A DNA stretch of 64,000 nucleotides from Pseudomonadota bacterium (GCA_021325555.1 JAJPGY010000039.1:153750-217749); one strand, 5' to 3'; positions 1-9,201 are shown, numbered from the stretch's first letter. Numbers and translations are program-made. Notes: a model not told the origin generated them from the letters alone.

Positions 1-1
1 G

Positions 2-229
2 CTGCGCCGCTTCAGGAAGCGCGCCGCCAACAAGCCCTGGAAGTACAGCAAAGCCGACAAGGAGGCCCGCAAGCACTGGGACGACTACACGGGCGCGGCC
101 AACGAGATGTTCTACCGCACCGGCACGCAGTTCGCCCCCTGGTATGTCCTGTCGAGCGAGGACAAGCGGTACAGCCGCGTCACCGTTCTGCAGGTCATCA
201 ACATGGTGCTGCGCGCCGCCCTGCGTTGA
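2..229 (+). CDS. ppk2: Polyphosphate kinase 2 family protein, C-terminal fragment
   Basis: The window opens inside this gene; only the last 75 residues are visible. They carry the PPK2 C-terminal signature: a WDDYT element, a following EMFYRTGT segment and the motif FAPWYVLSSEDKRYSR, which matches the APWYVIPADDKRYAR-type block of PPK2 enzymes. The family transfers phosphate between polyphosphate and nucleotides in the cytoplasm. Substrate class (AMP, ADP or GDP type) cannot be read because the Walker motifs lie upstream of the window. The next gene begins 65 bp downstream on the same strand. Confidence 0.85.
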   Translation: MRRFRKRAANKPWKYSKADKEARKHWDDYTGAANEMFYRTGTQFAPWYVLSSEDKRYSRVTVLQVINMVLRAALR

Positions 230-293
230 GCCTGTCCTTGTTTCTCGCGGCAGACGTTCTTTGCCTCATTTCTCAACCAGGAGACAACCGCAC

Positions 294-761
294 ATGACCA
301 CAGTCAGCGCATCATCCAGGGGCGGCAAGCCTTACCAGCTGGAGATCAAGGCGCGCACCCACAAGGCGAAGTCCGATGTCCCGACCGCGCTCGGCGGCGC
401 CGATAAGGCCATGACCCCGCACGAGATGTTCCTCGGCGGGCTGGCCGGCTGCGTCGCGGACACGCTGTGGATGTATGCCCGGATGAAGCAGTGGGACCTG
501 CGCGGCATCACGGTGACCGTCACCGAGACTGCCGTGGAGGACCCCGGTCAGCCCGGACAGAAGATCCCGCAGATCTCCGAGCAGATCGAGATCACCGGCA
601 ACCTGACGGAAAGCCAGGTGAGCCAGCTGCACGCCATCGCGCCGCGGTGCCCCGTGAGCAAGCTGTTCACGGGAACCAAGCAGGTCGCCTCGAAGATCTC
701 CCAGGTGGCCCCGCCGGCGGTGCCCCGCCGCACCGCGGGCAAGCGCGGCAGGAGCTGCTGA
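294..761 (+). CDS. OsmC/Ohr-type family protein
   Basis: A 155-residue protein starting at an ATG preceded by CCAGGAGAC. It has the OsmC architecture: an N-terminal strand region with a TPHEMFLGGLAGC segment leading into the core helix (Cys53), and a second cysteine in RCPVSKLF (Cys119). These two cysteines are the redox pair of the OsmC/Ohr superfamily, which reduces organic hydroperoxides; many members of this subgroup have no assigned substrate. The last 15 residues are basic and low in complexity. It follows the ppk2 gene by 65 bp, so co-transcription is possible. No terminator was seen between them. Confidence 0.85.
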   Translation: MTTVSASSRGGKPYQLEIKARTHKAKSDVPTALGGADKAMTPHEMFLGGLAGCVADTLWMYARMKQWDLRGITVTVTETAVEDPGQPGQKIPQISEQIEITGNLTESQVSQLHAIAPRCPVSKLFTGTKQVASKISQVAPPAVPRRTAGKRGRSC

Positions 762-953
762 TCCGGCAGGGGCGGGCGGCTCCGGCTGCCCGCCTGCCGC
801 CCGAGGTCGCTCTCCGGTTTTCCGGCTGCTTTGTCGGACCGCCTCCCGATCGGGATCAGGCGGTACCGCTGCTCTACAGCCTGTCCACAGGCTCTTTAAC
901 GCGACGTTTGCTCGGGCTCCGGCCCGCGCGCGTCCGACAGGGATAAACTTCCC

Positions 954-2255
954 ATGACCACGCCCTCCAACCCGCAGGACGCGCAAAAAGCGCAGATCCG
1001 GCGGCTGATGATTTTTTTCGCGTTGGTCTACGTTGCCGAAGGACTCGGGCAGGTCGGAGGCCTGATAAGCCAACCCTTGAACTATTACTTCGTGAAGGGG
1101 TTGGGCTGGCAAGCCGACCGGATCACCGAGTACCTCGCCATTCTGACCTTCCCATGGGTCATCAAGCCTCTGTACGGCCTGGTCAGCGACTTCGTGCCGC
1201 TGCTGGGATACAGGCGCCGCACCTACCTGTTCGCCGCCAACGGCCTGGCGGTTGCGGCGTACCTCTGGCTGACGGGGATTACCGCCCCCGGCCAGATTGT
1301 CTTTGCGCTCCTGCTCACGGCGTTCGGCATGGCCATCTCCAGCACGCTGTGCGGGGCGGTCATGGTCGAGAACGGGAAAAAGACCGGCATGAACAGCAGC
1401 TTTGTCAACCAGCAATGGCTGTGGTTCTACATCGCCACCGTCATCACCTCGTTCGCCGGCGGCTGGCTCTGCCAGCACGCTTCGCCGGCCGGAGCCTTTC
1501 ACAGCGCGGCGCTGATTGTCGCCCTCGCCCCGATTGGCGTCATGCTCGGCTGCTGGTTCCTGGTGCAGGAGGAGAAAGCCCGGATCAACATGGAGGGACT
1601 GAAAGCCTCCGGGCTGGGCTTCTGGAAGGCGTTGAAATCGAAAACCCTCTGGGTGGTCGGTTTCTTCCTCTTCTTCTACAACTTCTCCCCCAGCTTCGGC
1701 ACCCCGCTCTATGTCTACATGACCAACCAGCTCGAGTTCAGCCAGGATTTCATCGGAATCCTGGGTGCGATCGGCGCCACGGGCGCGATTGTCGGCTCGC
1801 TGGTTTACATGTGGCTGCAGAGGCGGATGACGCTCAAGGCGCTGCTCAACCTGAGCATCCTGCTGGGCACTGTTGGACAGGGCTCGTACCTGCTCCTGGG
1901 CAGTCCGACGAGCGCCGTCATCCTCGGGTTCGTCAACGGGGTCTTCGGCATGATCGCCCTGGTGGCATCGCTGACGCTGGCTGCCGACTACTGCCCGGAC
2001 AAGGCGGAAGGCTTCAGCTACGCGCTTTTGATGTCGCTCAACAACCTGGCAGGGCAGCTGTCCGCCAACGTGGGCGCGTACCTGTACGTGCACACGTTCA
2101 GCAACCGGCTGTCCCCGCTCATCATCGTCTCCGCTGCCTTCACGGCCGCGGCTTTCCTGCTCGTCCCGATGCTTCGCCTGGGCAACCGACGCCCCGGACA
2201 GAAGGTGGACGATCAGGGATCCGGCGCCGGCCCGCAGGGGAGCGACGGCAAGTAG
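954..2255 (+). CDS. MFS transporter, folate/biopterin-transporter-like
   Basis: A 433-residue polytopic membrane protein with about 12 hydrophobic segments. The N-terminal part reads like the BT1/folate-biopterin branch of the major facilitator superfamily: an early YVAEGLGQVGGLISQPLNYY segment, then ITEYLAILTFPWVIKPLYGL and SDFVPLLGYRRR, the latter being the usual loop 2-3 signature with basic residues. The substrate is not predictable; folates/pterins are typical for BT1 proteins but other MFS families share these loops. The start ATG follows AGGGATAAACTTCCC. A strong terminator lies just downstream at 2262-2335, so the gene ends its transcription unit. Confidence 0.75.
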   Translation: MTTPSNPQDAQKAQIRRLMIFFALVYVAEGLGQVGGLISQPLNYYFVKGLGWQADRITEYLAILTFPWVIKPLYGLVSDFVPLLGYRRRTYLFAANGLAVAAYLWLTGITAPGQIVFALLLTAFGMAISSTLCGAVMVENGKKTGMNSSFVNQQWLWFYIATVITSFAGGWLCQHASPAGAFHSAALIVALAPIGVMLGCWFLVQEEKARINMEGLKASGLGFWKALKSKTLWVVGFFLFFYNFSPSFGTPLYVYMTNQLEFSQDFIGILGAIGATGAIVGSLVYMWLQRRMTLKALLNLSILLGTVGQGSYLLLGSPTSAVILGFVNGVFGMIALVASLTLAADYCPDKAEGFSYALLMSLNNLAGQLSANVGAYLYVHTFSNRLSPLIIVSAAFTAAAFLLVPMLRLGNRRPGQKVDDQGSGAGPQGSDGK

Positions 2256-2261
2256 AGACCC

Positions 2262-2335
2262 GGGAAAGTCGCCGTTTGTGATTGGCGCGACGCTCAGGCG
2301 ATCGTGTCGCACGGGCGGTGACTTTCCCTTTTTTT
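2262..2335 (+). terminator. Rho-independent terminator after the MFS gene
   Basis: A 13-bp stem (arm 2262-2274 beginning GGGAAAGTC, arm 2316-2328 ending GACTTTCCC, with one G-T pair) encloses a 41-nt loop and is followed directly by seven T residues. Confidence 0.85.
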
Positions 2336-2363
2336 GTGTGTGTGGCATGTTACATGATATAGT
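2334..2363 (+). promoter_or_regulatory. Candidate promoter for the lipoprotein gene at 2421
   Basis: TTGTGT (2334-2339) and TATAGT (2358-2363) are separated by 18 nt and sit just behind the terminator of the previous gene. TATAGT/TATACT hexamers recur in intergenic spaces of this window, which supports a sigma-70-like -10 element. Confidence 0.4.
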
Positions 2364-2420
2364 AAAAGCAAAGAAGGATTGAGTTATCATTCAGGCTTCC
2401 GCCGCTGTCCGGAAACAACC

Positions 2421-3593
2421 ATGCCCCTTGACGATCCGAGATTGAGCAAAGCCGCGCGCCTGTCGGCTGCGTCCGTGCTGAACGTCTTGCTGGCTTTGCC
2501 GGCCGGCTGCCTGGATGAGGGCCCGGCACCGCCGGTGGTGACGAGTGCCGCGCCGCTGCCGGCGCTGTCTGCGGCTTTTCGCAGCCGCGACGGGTGGACG
2601 GGGGCTGACGGGGCATACAGCATCCCGCTGGATAGCCAGCGCACGCTGTGGCTGTTCGGCGACACCTTTGTCGGCAAGATACGCGGGGGCAGGCGCCGGG
2701 ACACGACGATGATCCACAACTCGGCCGCCTGGCAGGATACTGGCGGCCCGGACAGGCCGGCGCGCTTCTTCTACGGATCCCGGTCGGGTGAGGCCGCGGA
2801 TCTGCTTGCCTGCCGCCAACAAGGTTCATGGTACTGGCCATGCGATGGGGTGCTGGTCGACGGCAGGCTCTTTCTCTTTTGCATGGTGGTGAAAGAGGAT
2901 CCGGGGATGGCGGAGCCGTTTCAATTCAAGGTGGCGCGGCACGACCTCCTGGTGATTGAGAACCCGCAGGACGAGCCGCCCGGCTGGCGGATCACCACCG
3001 TCTACCTGCCGCATGCGGAGCGGATAAGCTACGGCGTCTCCTGCCTGCTCGACAAGGAGTATCTGTACGCTTTCTCATCTTATCCGCCGGCCGCCGAGCC
3101 TACGCTCAAGCATCCGCTTGTCCTCTGCCGGATCAGGCTCGACCGGCTCTCGGCGCTCGATATGAGCGCCTGGGAGTACTGGAGCGCAGACCCCGAAGGC
3201 GGGACCACCGGCGGCCGCTGGAGCCGCTCTCCGGATCGGGCGGCCGTTCTTTTTCGGGACGCCGCGCCGGAGATGACGGTGAGGCCTGCAGGCGGGATCA
3301 GCGGCTATCTGGCCTGCTACATGGAGCCCAATTTCGGTGGCAGAATCCTCCTCCGGCGCGCTCTGCGACCGGAGGGCCCCTGGAGTGAGCCGGTGGTTGC
3401 CTATAGCTGCCCCGAGCGCCGGAAGGGGATCCTGCTTTACTCGGCCAAAGCGCACCCGGAGCTGGTGCGGAGACCGGGCGAGGTGGTCATCACCTACTGC
3501 CGGAACCTGGCCGGGTCGCTAAAAGCGCAGCTCGAGCAGCCGTTCGTCTATTTCCCCCAGTTTGTCCGCATCTGTCTGAAGGACCGGCGCTGA
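2421..3593 (+). CDS. Secreted lipoprotein, DUF4185/DUF5005-like beta-propeller
   Basis: A 390-residue protein from the ATG at 2421. An in-frame TTG at 2379 would add 14 residues, but it abuts its possible ribosome binding site. A short basic N-terminus, a hydrophobic stretch and LPAGC (Cys30) suggest a lipoprotein signal, with a non-ideal Pro at -3. The mature part begins with WTGADGAYSIPL followed by TLWLFGDTFVG and later MIHNSAAW, which is the repeat-1 pattern of DUF4185/DUF5005 proteins, five-bladed glycosidase-like propellers. Such proteins probably bind or cleave extracellular polysaccharide, but no activity is established here. It stands alone between two non-coding gaps. Confidence 0.65.
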   Translation: MPLDDPRLSKAARLSAASVLNVLLALPAGCLDEGPAPPVVTSAAPLPALSAAFRSRDGWTGADGAYSIPLDSQRTLWLFGDTFVGKIRGGRRRDTTMIHNSAAWQDTGGPDRPARFFYGSRSGEAADLLACRQQGSWYWPCDGVLVDGRLFLFCMVVKEDPGMAEPFQFKVARHDLLVIENPQDEPPGWRITTVYLPHAERISYGVSCLLDKEYLYAFSSYPPAAEPTLKHPLVLCRIRLDRLSALDMSAWEYWSADPEGGTTGGRWSRSPDRAAVLFRDAAPEMTVRPAGGISGYLACYMEPNFGGRILLRRALRPEGPWSEPVVAYSCPERRKGILLYSAKAHPELVRRPGEVVITYCRNLAGSLKAQLEQPFVYFPQFVRICLKDRR

Positions 3594-3816
3594 TCGTGCG
3601 TTCTGTCAGGCGGACCGAACCGGAAGGGAGAAGGGATGCCAAACCGTAATTGACCGCCCGGCCAGGCTCAATGCCGTCCCCGGAATGTGAGCGAAATAAA
3701 ATACTTCACACACCGGCGCTGTCAACTACTACGCGCGGTGGCGTTTCGTGGTTCAATTTTGCTCTGCGCGTCTTGCCGGCAATTTCTGGCGCCCCCTACC
3801 CGGCCCGCCCCTTTAC

Positions 3817-4449
3817 ATGCTACTCAATCGAAAAGATGACGACCCGCAAGCAGGCTGCTCGACGTTTGCGGCTCTCGCAAAGCTAGCGCGGGCGCGCTTG
3901 TATCTGGTGCTGACCCTGAGCTTTTGCCTTGTTGTCCTTTCCTGCTGTGAAAGCCCGGAGCAGAAGAAAAAGGAGCGGCTGGAGCTCTTTGACAAGTTCG
4001 TCACCGGCGTGGCCATGCACCTGCTGGACCGCAATCCGGACACGATCCGCGAGTCGATCAATCACCTGCAGCGTGAAGAGCTCCCCGGCCCTGTTTTTGA
4101 GCGCTTGCAGAACGAGGGGGTGCTGCCGATGACCGATCTCAGCGTGCTCAAGATTATCGACGAGGCCCAGGACCATCACACGACGAACATGGTGAAAGTG
4201 GTCTCGGTGAAGCCGCTGGGCCCCGTGGAAAGGGACGTGGTGCCGTTTCAGGTTGCCGGACAGGTGATTGATAAACAAGAAGGCAAAGCGGACCGGGTGA
4301 CGCCGTTCAACTGCAAGATTACCTGCAGGCTGGACGAGTCGACCGGCGGTTGGCCGCAGGCGGTAGAGGTCAGCGGTCTCGAGCCGCACGCCAAGAGTCT
4401 GGCGGCCGAGGAAAAGAAACCGCCGGTGAAAAGAAAACGGCGCCGTTAA
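3817..4449 (+). CDS. Hypothetical lipoprotein
   Basis: I do not recognise this protein. It has a hydrophobic signal (LYLVLTLSFCLVVLSC) with a lipobox-like VLSC followed by a second cysteine and charged sequence ESPEQKKKER. The remaining roughly 160 residues are soluble, with a helical front half and strand-like segments (VVPFQVAGQVIDKQ, FNCKITCRLDE), ending in a very basic tail (KRKRRR). The start is uncertain: the frame is open from a GTG at 3748, while the ATG at 3817 gives 210 residues and places the lipid cysteine near residue 47, long for a signal. A GTG or TTG nearer to ARLYLV is possible. Confidence 0.6.
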   Translation: MLLNRKDDDPQAGCSTFAALAKLARARLYLVLTLSFCLVVLSCCESPEQKKKERLELFDKFVTGVAMHLLDRNPDTIRESINHLQREELPGPVFERLQNEGVLPMTDLSVLKIIDEAQDHHTTNMVKVVSVKPLGPVERDVVPFQVAGQVIDKQEGKADRVTPFNCKITCRLDESTGGWPQAVEVSGLEPHAKSLAAEEKKPPVKRKRRR

Positions 4450-4733
4450 CGCGAGATTCTTGGAAAGTTCTTTAAGAAGCTGTGACGCCGCTTGCAGGCG
4501 GCGCCACAGCTTTCGTAGGTTGTGGGCATTGTTGGCCAGTTCTGACAGCGCGGAAACCATCCGTCCGGATCCACCGAAGAGCCTTCCTACGCCATGTTTC
4601 GACCATCCCCCCGGCTTCTGCCGAAGGCGGTGGCGTGCACGGGCGAAGGAAGGATTGCAGCGGGCTGGACGAACTCGGTCGCCTGCGCCGTTTGAATGGC
4701 CACCAGGCTGTTGGGCAACCGAAGGAGGACCAT

Positions 4734-4922
4734 ATGCGAAGACCCGGCAAAGTGTTTGCTTACGGGCTGGCGGCGATCATCATCGCGCTGCTCGTCACGC
4801 TCATTCTCGCAACCAGCGCCTTCTACGCAAACCAGGCGAATATTCTCCAGATGCGGCAGCAGGGCATCGTTCCGAACCAGCAAAATGCGATTCAGCAACG
4901 CGCGGGGGGAGCCTGGCGCTGA
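4734..4922 (+). CDS. Small single-pass membrane protein
   Basis: A 62-residue ORF with a strong ribosome binding site (GAAGGAGGA, 4721-4729) at good distance from the ATG. It has a short basic N-terminus (MRRPGK), one transmembrane helix of about 22 residues (YGLAAIIIALLVTLILATSA), and a Gln/Asn-rich soluble tail (ANQANILQMRQQG, NQQNAIQQR). No family is recognised. The topology resembles a small membrane-anchored regulator or a pseudopilin-like peptide without the type IV cleavage motif. It is flanked by non-coding sequence of about 280 and 445 bp. Confidence 0.65.
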   Translation: MRRPGKVFAYGLAAIIIALLVTLILATSAFYANQANILQMRQQGIVPNQQNAIQQRAGGAWR

Positions 4923-5367
4923 GCGACCGGCTTTCTTTCGGGCGGTGACCGGGTGCCCGTGGGCGCTTGAGCAGGCTGTACGGCATGTCCGGCTGCTCAA
5001 GCGCCCGGCGCGGCGGCGACCGTGGCTGGCGCCGCTGCGTCCGGCTGGGTCGCCGGCCGTCCTGTTTCCACGCTTACGCTAATTCACGCGAGCATTGTTG
5101 CTGCCCGATGAACCTGCTTTCGCTCGTCGGCGCCCTCGGCGGCGCCCAGAGCCCCGCCGTTGCCGCGGGCGCGAGGGCCGGTGACGCTGCTTTCGTCGAG
5201 ACCCGAGCAGCGGACCGGCCGCTTGCCTGGTTAAGCTGGCCCCCGGCTGGTGCCAGCAGGCGCCGATCGGCTGGTTGACCCGGCGTTTCTATACTAGATG
5301 TTATAGCAGATAACGGCAAATGGGAAAGCCCGCGGCGCAAGACCGTGAGCTTCCCCGACGATCGGCC
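4923..5367. other. Intergenic region with a 14-bp inverted repeat
   Basis: This gap lies between convergent genes. A perfect 14-bp inverted repeat (4961-4974 and 4993-5006, arm GGGCGCTTGAGCAG, 18-nt loop) without a T tract could end transcription of the small membrane protein gene. An AT-rich patch with TATACT (5290-5295) and TTATAG lies near 5300. No gene-like ORF with a ribosome binding site was found. Confidence 0.5.
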
Positions 5368-6765
5368 TCAGACCATCGTTTGCTCTTCGCCGCCGGCCGG
5401 TTCCGGCAGGGGTGGCGGGAGCTTTTCCACCTCGAGAACCGTGACCGCGTGATGGTTAATCTCGGCCACGGTGTACTTGAAGCCGTTGAGCTCCACGCTG
5501 TCACCGACCTCCGGCTGCCGGCCGAGCGTCTCGATTACCGCCCCGGCGACCGTCGTGCAAAGCGCGCACTCGAGGCTTGTTCCCAGCTCCTTGTTGACCT
5601 CCAGCAGCGTCAGATCGCCCAGGACCAGCCAGCGATTGTCGCCGGCCTTGCGAACGCCGGGATGCGGCGTGTCGTACTCGTCCCAGATTTCGCCGACCAG
5701 CTGCTCGAGCAGATCCTCCAGGGTAATGAGGCCGGCCGTTCCGCCGAACTCGTCGAGCACGATCGCCATCTGGAAGTTGTGAGTGCGCATCAGCTCCAGG
5801 ATGGCGCTTGCCGGCATGGACTCGGGGATAAAGTGGGCTTGACGGATGAGCGAGCCCAGACGGAACTCCCTGCCACCGGAAACGGTGGCACCTGCAGCAG
5901 CCGTGCGCAGGCTGGCCTGCCAGAGATCGAAGAGATCCCTGGTGTTGAGGATCCCGACCACGTTGTCGTCGTTGCCCTTGAACACAGGCAGCTTCGTGTG
6001 CTTGGTGCGGCAGACGATGGCCAGGACATCCGCCAGGGACAGGTTGTCGGAGATGGCGTCCATCTTGGTGCGCGGAATCATCACCTGCTTGGCGGTCAGC
6101 TCCTTGAGGTCGAGTGCCCGCTTGAGCAGGTCGGTCTGGGCAGGGTCGAGCTGTCCGGCCTTGCGGCTGGCCTCGAAGAGGATCTCGAACTCATCGGGCG
6201 AGTGCACGGCATACTGCTCGCCGGACGGCTCCGGAAGGCGCATGGCCTTCAGGACCAGGCCGGCAATGCCGTTCATCACCCAGAGAAGCGGATAGGTTAT
6301 GCGGCAGAAGATCCTCATCGGGCCGGCCATGGTCAGAGCGGTTTTTTCGGGCAGGCGCAGCGCGAAGGACTTGGCCACCTGCTCGCCGACGATGACGTGC
6401 GCCATGCTCAGGCAGACGAAGGCAAGAACGAAAGCCAGTCCAGCCGGGGGCTCGGCACCAGCCAGCCCGGGGATGAGGCCTAAAAGCAGCTTGACGGCGC
6501 CGTGGATCGAGCTCTCGCCGATCCACCCGAGCGCCAGACTGGCCAGGGTTATTCCCAGCTGCGTGCCGGCGATGGTTGTCCCCAGGTTCTCCTGAAGATG
6601 CCGCACAGTCCGCGCCGCCCCGTTGCCGTCGTCGATCAGCTCCTTGATGCGGCTCCGGCGCACCTTGACGATGGCGTACTCGGTGGCCACGAAGAGCGCA
6701 TTGGTAAAGATCAAGACAGCGGTAAATCCAAGCCAGAGAATCACACTTCCAACTGACATCGACAT
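5368..6765 (-). CDS. CNNM/CBS/CorC-domain membrane protein (HlyC/CorC family)
   Basis: A 465-residue protein with the standard three-part layout. Residues about 1-200 form the DUF21/CNNM membrane domain with four hydrophobic helices and the conserved VIVGEQVAKSFALRLPE segment. Residues about 215-335 form a CBS pair (VMIPRTKMDAIS, LPVFKGNDDNVVGILNTRDL). Residues about 360-440 are the CorC/HlyC C-terminal domain (GDNRWLVLGDLTLLEVN). Relatives are linked to Mg2+/Co2+ transport or tolerance; the old hemolysin name has little support. The ATG at 6765 follows GAGGAGGCCGAAT. It is monocistronic as far as can be seen. Confidence 0.9.
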   Translation of the reverse strand: MSMSVGSVILWLGFTAVLIFTNALFVATEYAIVKVRRSRIKELIDDGNGAARTVRHLQENLGTTIAGTQLGITLASLALGWIGESSIHGAVKLLLGLIPGLAGAEPPAGLAFVLAFVCLSMAHVIVGEQVAKSFALRLPEKTALTMAGPMRIFCRITYPLLWVMNGIAGLVLKAMRLPEPSGEQYAVHSPDEFEILFEASRKAGQLDPAQTDLLKRALDLKELTAKQVMIPRTKMDAISDNLSLADVLAIVCRTKHTKLPVFKGNDDNVVGILNTRDLFDLWQASLRTAAAGATVSGGREFRLGSLIRQAHFIPESMPASAILELMRTHNFQMAIVLDEFGGTAGLITLEDLLEQLVGEIWDEYDTPHPGVRKAGDNRWLVLGDLTLLEVNKELGTSLECALCTTVAGAVIETLGRQPEVGDSVELNGFKYTVAEINHHAVTVLEVEKLPPPLPEPAGGEEQTMV

Positions 6766-7084
6766 ATTCGGCCTCCTCGAAAGATAGACCAGTTCATGGC
6801 ATACCGGTACGCGCCGATCTGCACCTACCTCTGCCGCCCCGCGCCTGAAGGCATGGGACGTAAGCTGTAAGGTTTGTTTGGACGACTAACTAGGTTTCAG
6901 TAGGCCTTTAGCCCTGCGGAATTTGAGGTAATAAAAATCAAGTGCTCCAACAGGTTATACAATGGGCATTTCCGGCTTCAATTCATGCTTGCCAACATCT
7001 CGTAAAATGTTAGCCAGAGACCTGTTCATGGTTAGCGCAGCCTGCCACGCTTGACCTTTTCCGGCTGCCAAGAATCGCCCGGTT
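6766..7084. other. Divergent intergenic region
   Basis: This 319-bp gap separates the CorC-type gene (minus) from the deacetylase gene (plus), so it must hold two promoters. The middle (6880-7020) is less GC-rich. TTATACAATGG near 6955 could supply a rightward -10, but no convincing -35 accompanies it. No other gene is seen. Confidence 0.4.
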
Positions 7085-8050
7085 ATGAAAATGCAGACCC
7101 CGCTCGTATATTCGCCCACCTACAACACCGATCTAAAGGAATTCGGCGTTGCCAAACCGTTTGCGCTCGACCGCGGGCAATGCGTGCTGGAGAGGCTGGC
7201 GGACGATTTCGGCCGGGCGATTCCATTCGTGGAGCCGGGCCCGGTTGGGCTGCCCGACATCCTCCTGGTGCACACGCCCGAGTACGTAGAGAGCCTGGGC
7301 GACCCCAGGGTTTGGCAGGAGATTTTCGAGTTCAAGGGTTCCGAGTACCGGCCGGAGAAAGCCAGACGGCCGCTCAACGAGCTTTTCGAGGACATCCGCA
7401 TCAAATGTGGTGGCACCATGCTGGCCGCCGAGATGGCCTTGCAGGGCGGGCTGGCCGCCAATCTCGGGGGCGGCTACCATCACGCCTTTCCGGATCGCGG
7501 CCGCGGCTTCTGCGTGCTGCACGACATCGCCATCGCCGTGCGCTCCCTCAAGAAGCGGGGTTTGTGCAGCAAGGTTTTGATCGTCGATCTGGATTTTCAT
7601 CAGGGCGACGGCACCGCCTTGATTTTTCAGAACGACCCGGATGTCTACACGCTGTCCGTGCACTCGGACGAGGGCTGGCCGGAAGAGAAGCAGCAAAGCA
7701 CGCTCGATGTCCCCATTCGCTCCGGCGAAACACACCTCTATCTGGAGAGGGCCGGAGGCGCCCTGCTCACCGCCCTCTCAGGATTCACACCCGATCTGTG
7801 TGTCTACGTTGCCGGCAGCGATCCCTATGAGCTCGATGTCCTGCCTGGGACCAGATTTATCAACCTTACGCTCGAGCAGATGCGACAGCGGGATGAGTTT
7901 GTGATCGACACCTGCGCGAACCTGGGCATTCCCATGGCAAGCGTCTTTGCCGGCGGCTACGGCCCGGATGTCTGGGAGGTGCACTACTGGGCGACACGGC
8001 GCCTGCTGGAGCATGCCGGATGGACCGCTCCCGCCGGCGCCCGCGGGTAA
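7085..8050 (+). CDS. Histone deacetylase-like amidohydrolase, class IV (HDAC11-like)
   Basis: A 321-residue zinc amidohydrolase of the arginase/deacetylase fold. Key blocks are present: GGGYHHAF with the His-His dyad at about 132-133; VDLDFHQGDGTA with candidate zinc ligands Asp170 and His172; a further ligand in AGSDPYELD (Asp246); and the transition-state Tyr in FAGGYGPDV. LDFHQGDG is typical of the HDAC11/class IV branch found in bacteria. Natural substrates in bacteria are small acetylated amines or acetyl-lysine; which applies here is unknown. The ATG at 7085 has only a weak ribosome binding site. A DNA methylase gene follows 143 bp downstream. Confidence 0.85.
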   Translation: MKMQTPLVYSPTYNTDLKEFGVAKPFALDRGQCVLERLADDFGRAIPFVEPGPVGLPDILLVHTPEYVESLGDPRVWQEIFEFKGSEYRPEKARRPLNELFEDIRIKCGGTMLAAEMALQGGLAANLGGGYHHAFPDRGRGFCVLHDIAIAVRSLKKRGLCSKVLIVDLDFHQGDGTALIFQNDPDVYTLSVHSDEGWPEEKQQSTLDVPIRSGETHLYLERAGGALLTALSGFTPDLCVYVAGSDPYELDVLPGTRFINLTLEQMRQRDEFVIDTCANLGIPMASVFAGGYGPDVWEVHYWATRRLLEHAGWTAPAGARG

Positions 8051-8151
8051 TCGATCCGTGGCGCTGTCAAGCGGCGTGATGCGCCACCGGGGATGATGCG
8101 CAGCGGACATATTTAATGGTCGAAAAAGACCGCTTTTGGAGTGGCGGCGCA

Positions 8152-8157
8152 TATAAT
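8152..8157 (+). promoter_or_regulatory. -10 element upstream of the DNA methylase gene
   Basis: A perfect TATAAT lies 37 nt before the TTG start at 8194. No good -35 hexamer is visible at 16-18 nt. If used, transcription would start near 8164. Confidence 0.35.
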
Positions 8158-8193
8158 GCCGTTAAGGGAAACAACTAGATTGGACGGTTCGCC

Positions 8194-9075
8194 TTGAATA
8201 CCGCCGCCAGGTCAAATGGAGGACCGGCGCCAGCTGTCCCGGCGGGCAGCGTTGAGATCAGGCCCGGGCCTTTCGTGAAGTGGGCGGGCGGCAAGTCACG
8301 ATTGCTTTCGGCCTTCGACCGGCTACTCCCGCCCGGGTTCGATCCCTCGCGCGGGCGGTACTTCGAGCCGTTCGTCGGCGGCGGGGCGCTCTTTTTCCAC
8401 CTGGCGCCGGCCAGAGCGGTCCTCTCCGACTCCAATCCGGAGCTGGTCAACTGCTACCAGGTGGTGCGCGACCGGGTCGAGGAGCTTATTGCGCTCCTGC
8501 GCGAGCACAAGAACGACAGACAGCACTTCTACAAGGTGAGGTCGTTGAGCCCGGCCGGACTGAGCGCGGCTGAGCGGGCAGCCAGGCTGATCTTTCTCAA
8601 CAAGACGTGTTTCAACGGGCTCTACCGGGTGAACAGCCGGGGCGAGTTCAACGTTCCCTTCGGGAGGTACGACAATCCGCGCATCTGCGACGGCGAAAAT
8701 TTGCGGGCGGTGAGCGCCCGCCTCCGGGACGTGGAGATCCTGTGCCTGCCGTTCGAGCAAACGGTCAGGCGGGCAAAGGCCGGCGACTTCGTTTATCTCG
8801 ATCCACCCTATCAGCCGGTGAGCGCGACCGCCAATTTTACAGGGTATACTGCCACCGCATTTGGTGATAAAGATCAAGAGCGCCTGGCGGCGGTCTTCAG
8901 CCAGCTGTCCAAGCGGGGCTGTCTGGTCATGCTCAGCAACTCGGACAGCCCGGTGATCCGGGAGCTCTACAAAGACTTCCGGATAGCCGAGGTCAAGGCC
9001 AGCCGGGCGATCAATTGCAAGGCGGAGCGCCGCGGGCGGGTGAGCGAGCTCGTGATCATGAACTACAAAATATAG
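8194..9075 (+). CDS. dam: DNA adenine methylase, Dam/D12 class
   Basis: A 293-residue N6-adenine methyltransferase of the D12 (alpha) class. SAM-binding motifs appear in order: FVKWAGGKSRLL (residues 27-38), YFEPFVGGGALFF (56-68), and the catalytic DPPY in VYLDPPYQP (203-206); the mid-region LNKTCFNGLYRVNSRGEFNVPFG is diagnostic for the Dam/DpnM group, which usually methylates GATC. The start TTG at 8194 lacks a clear ribosome binding site; the N-terminal 20 residues look non-conserved, so the true start may be slightly downstream. No restriction endonuclease gene is nearby, which favours an orphan regulatory or repair-marking methylase. Confidence 0.9.
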   Translation: MNTAARSNGGPAPAVPAGSVEIRPGPFVKWAGGKSRLLSAFDRLLPPGFDPSRGRYFEPFVGGGALFFHLAPARAVLSDSNPELVNCYQVVRDRVEELIALLREHKNDRQHFYKVRSLSPAGLSAAERAARLIFLNKTCFNGLYRVNSRGEFNVPFGRYDNPRICDGENLRAVSARLRDVEILCLPFEQTVRRAKAGDFVYLDPPYQPVSATANFTGYTATAFGDKDQERLAAVFSQLSKRGCLVMLSNSDSPVIRELYKDFRIAEVKASRAINCKAERRGRVSELVIMNYKI

Positions 9076-9201
9076 GGCGGCAACTTTACACAGTTTTTAC
9101 GCGGCCGATTGAACTCTCTGGCCGGCGCGACCGTCTTTACTGTTGTGCCCCGGATGCACCGACCTTCGCACTCCAGGCAGAACCACCAGGAGGACCGCGC
9201 C

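Noticed and set aside
312..2390. Long minus-strand ORF of 692 codons
   Set aside because: It mirrors the OsmC and MFS genes on the other strand, as expected in GC-rich DNA, and has no recognisable product.
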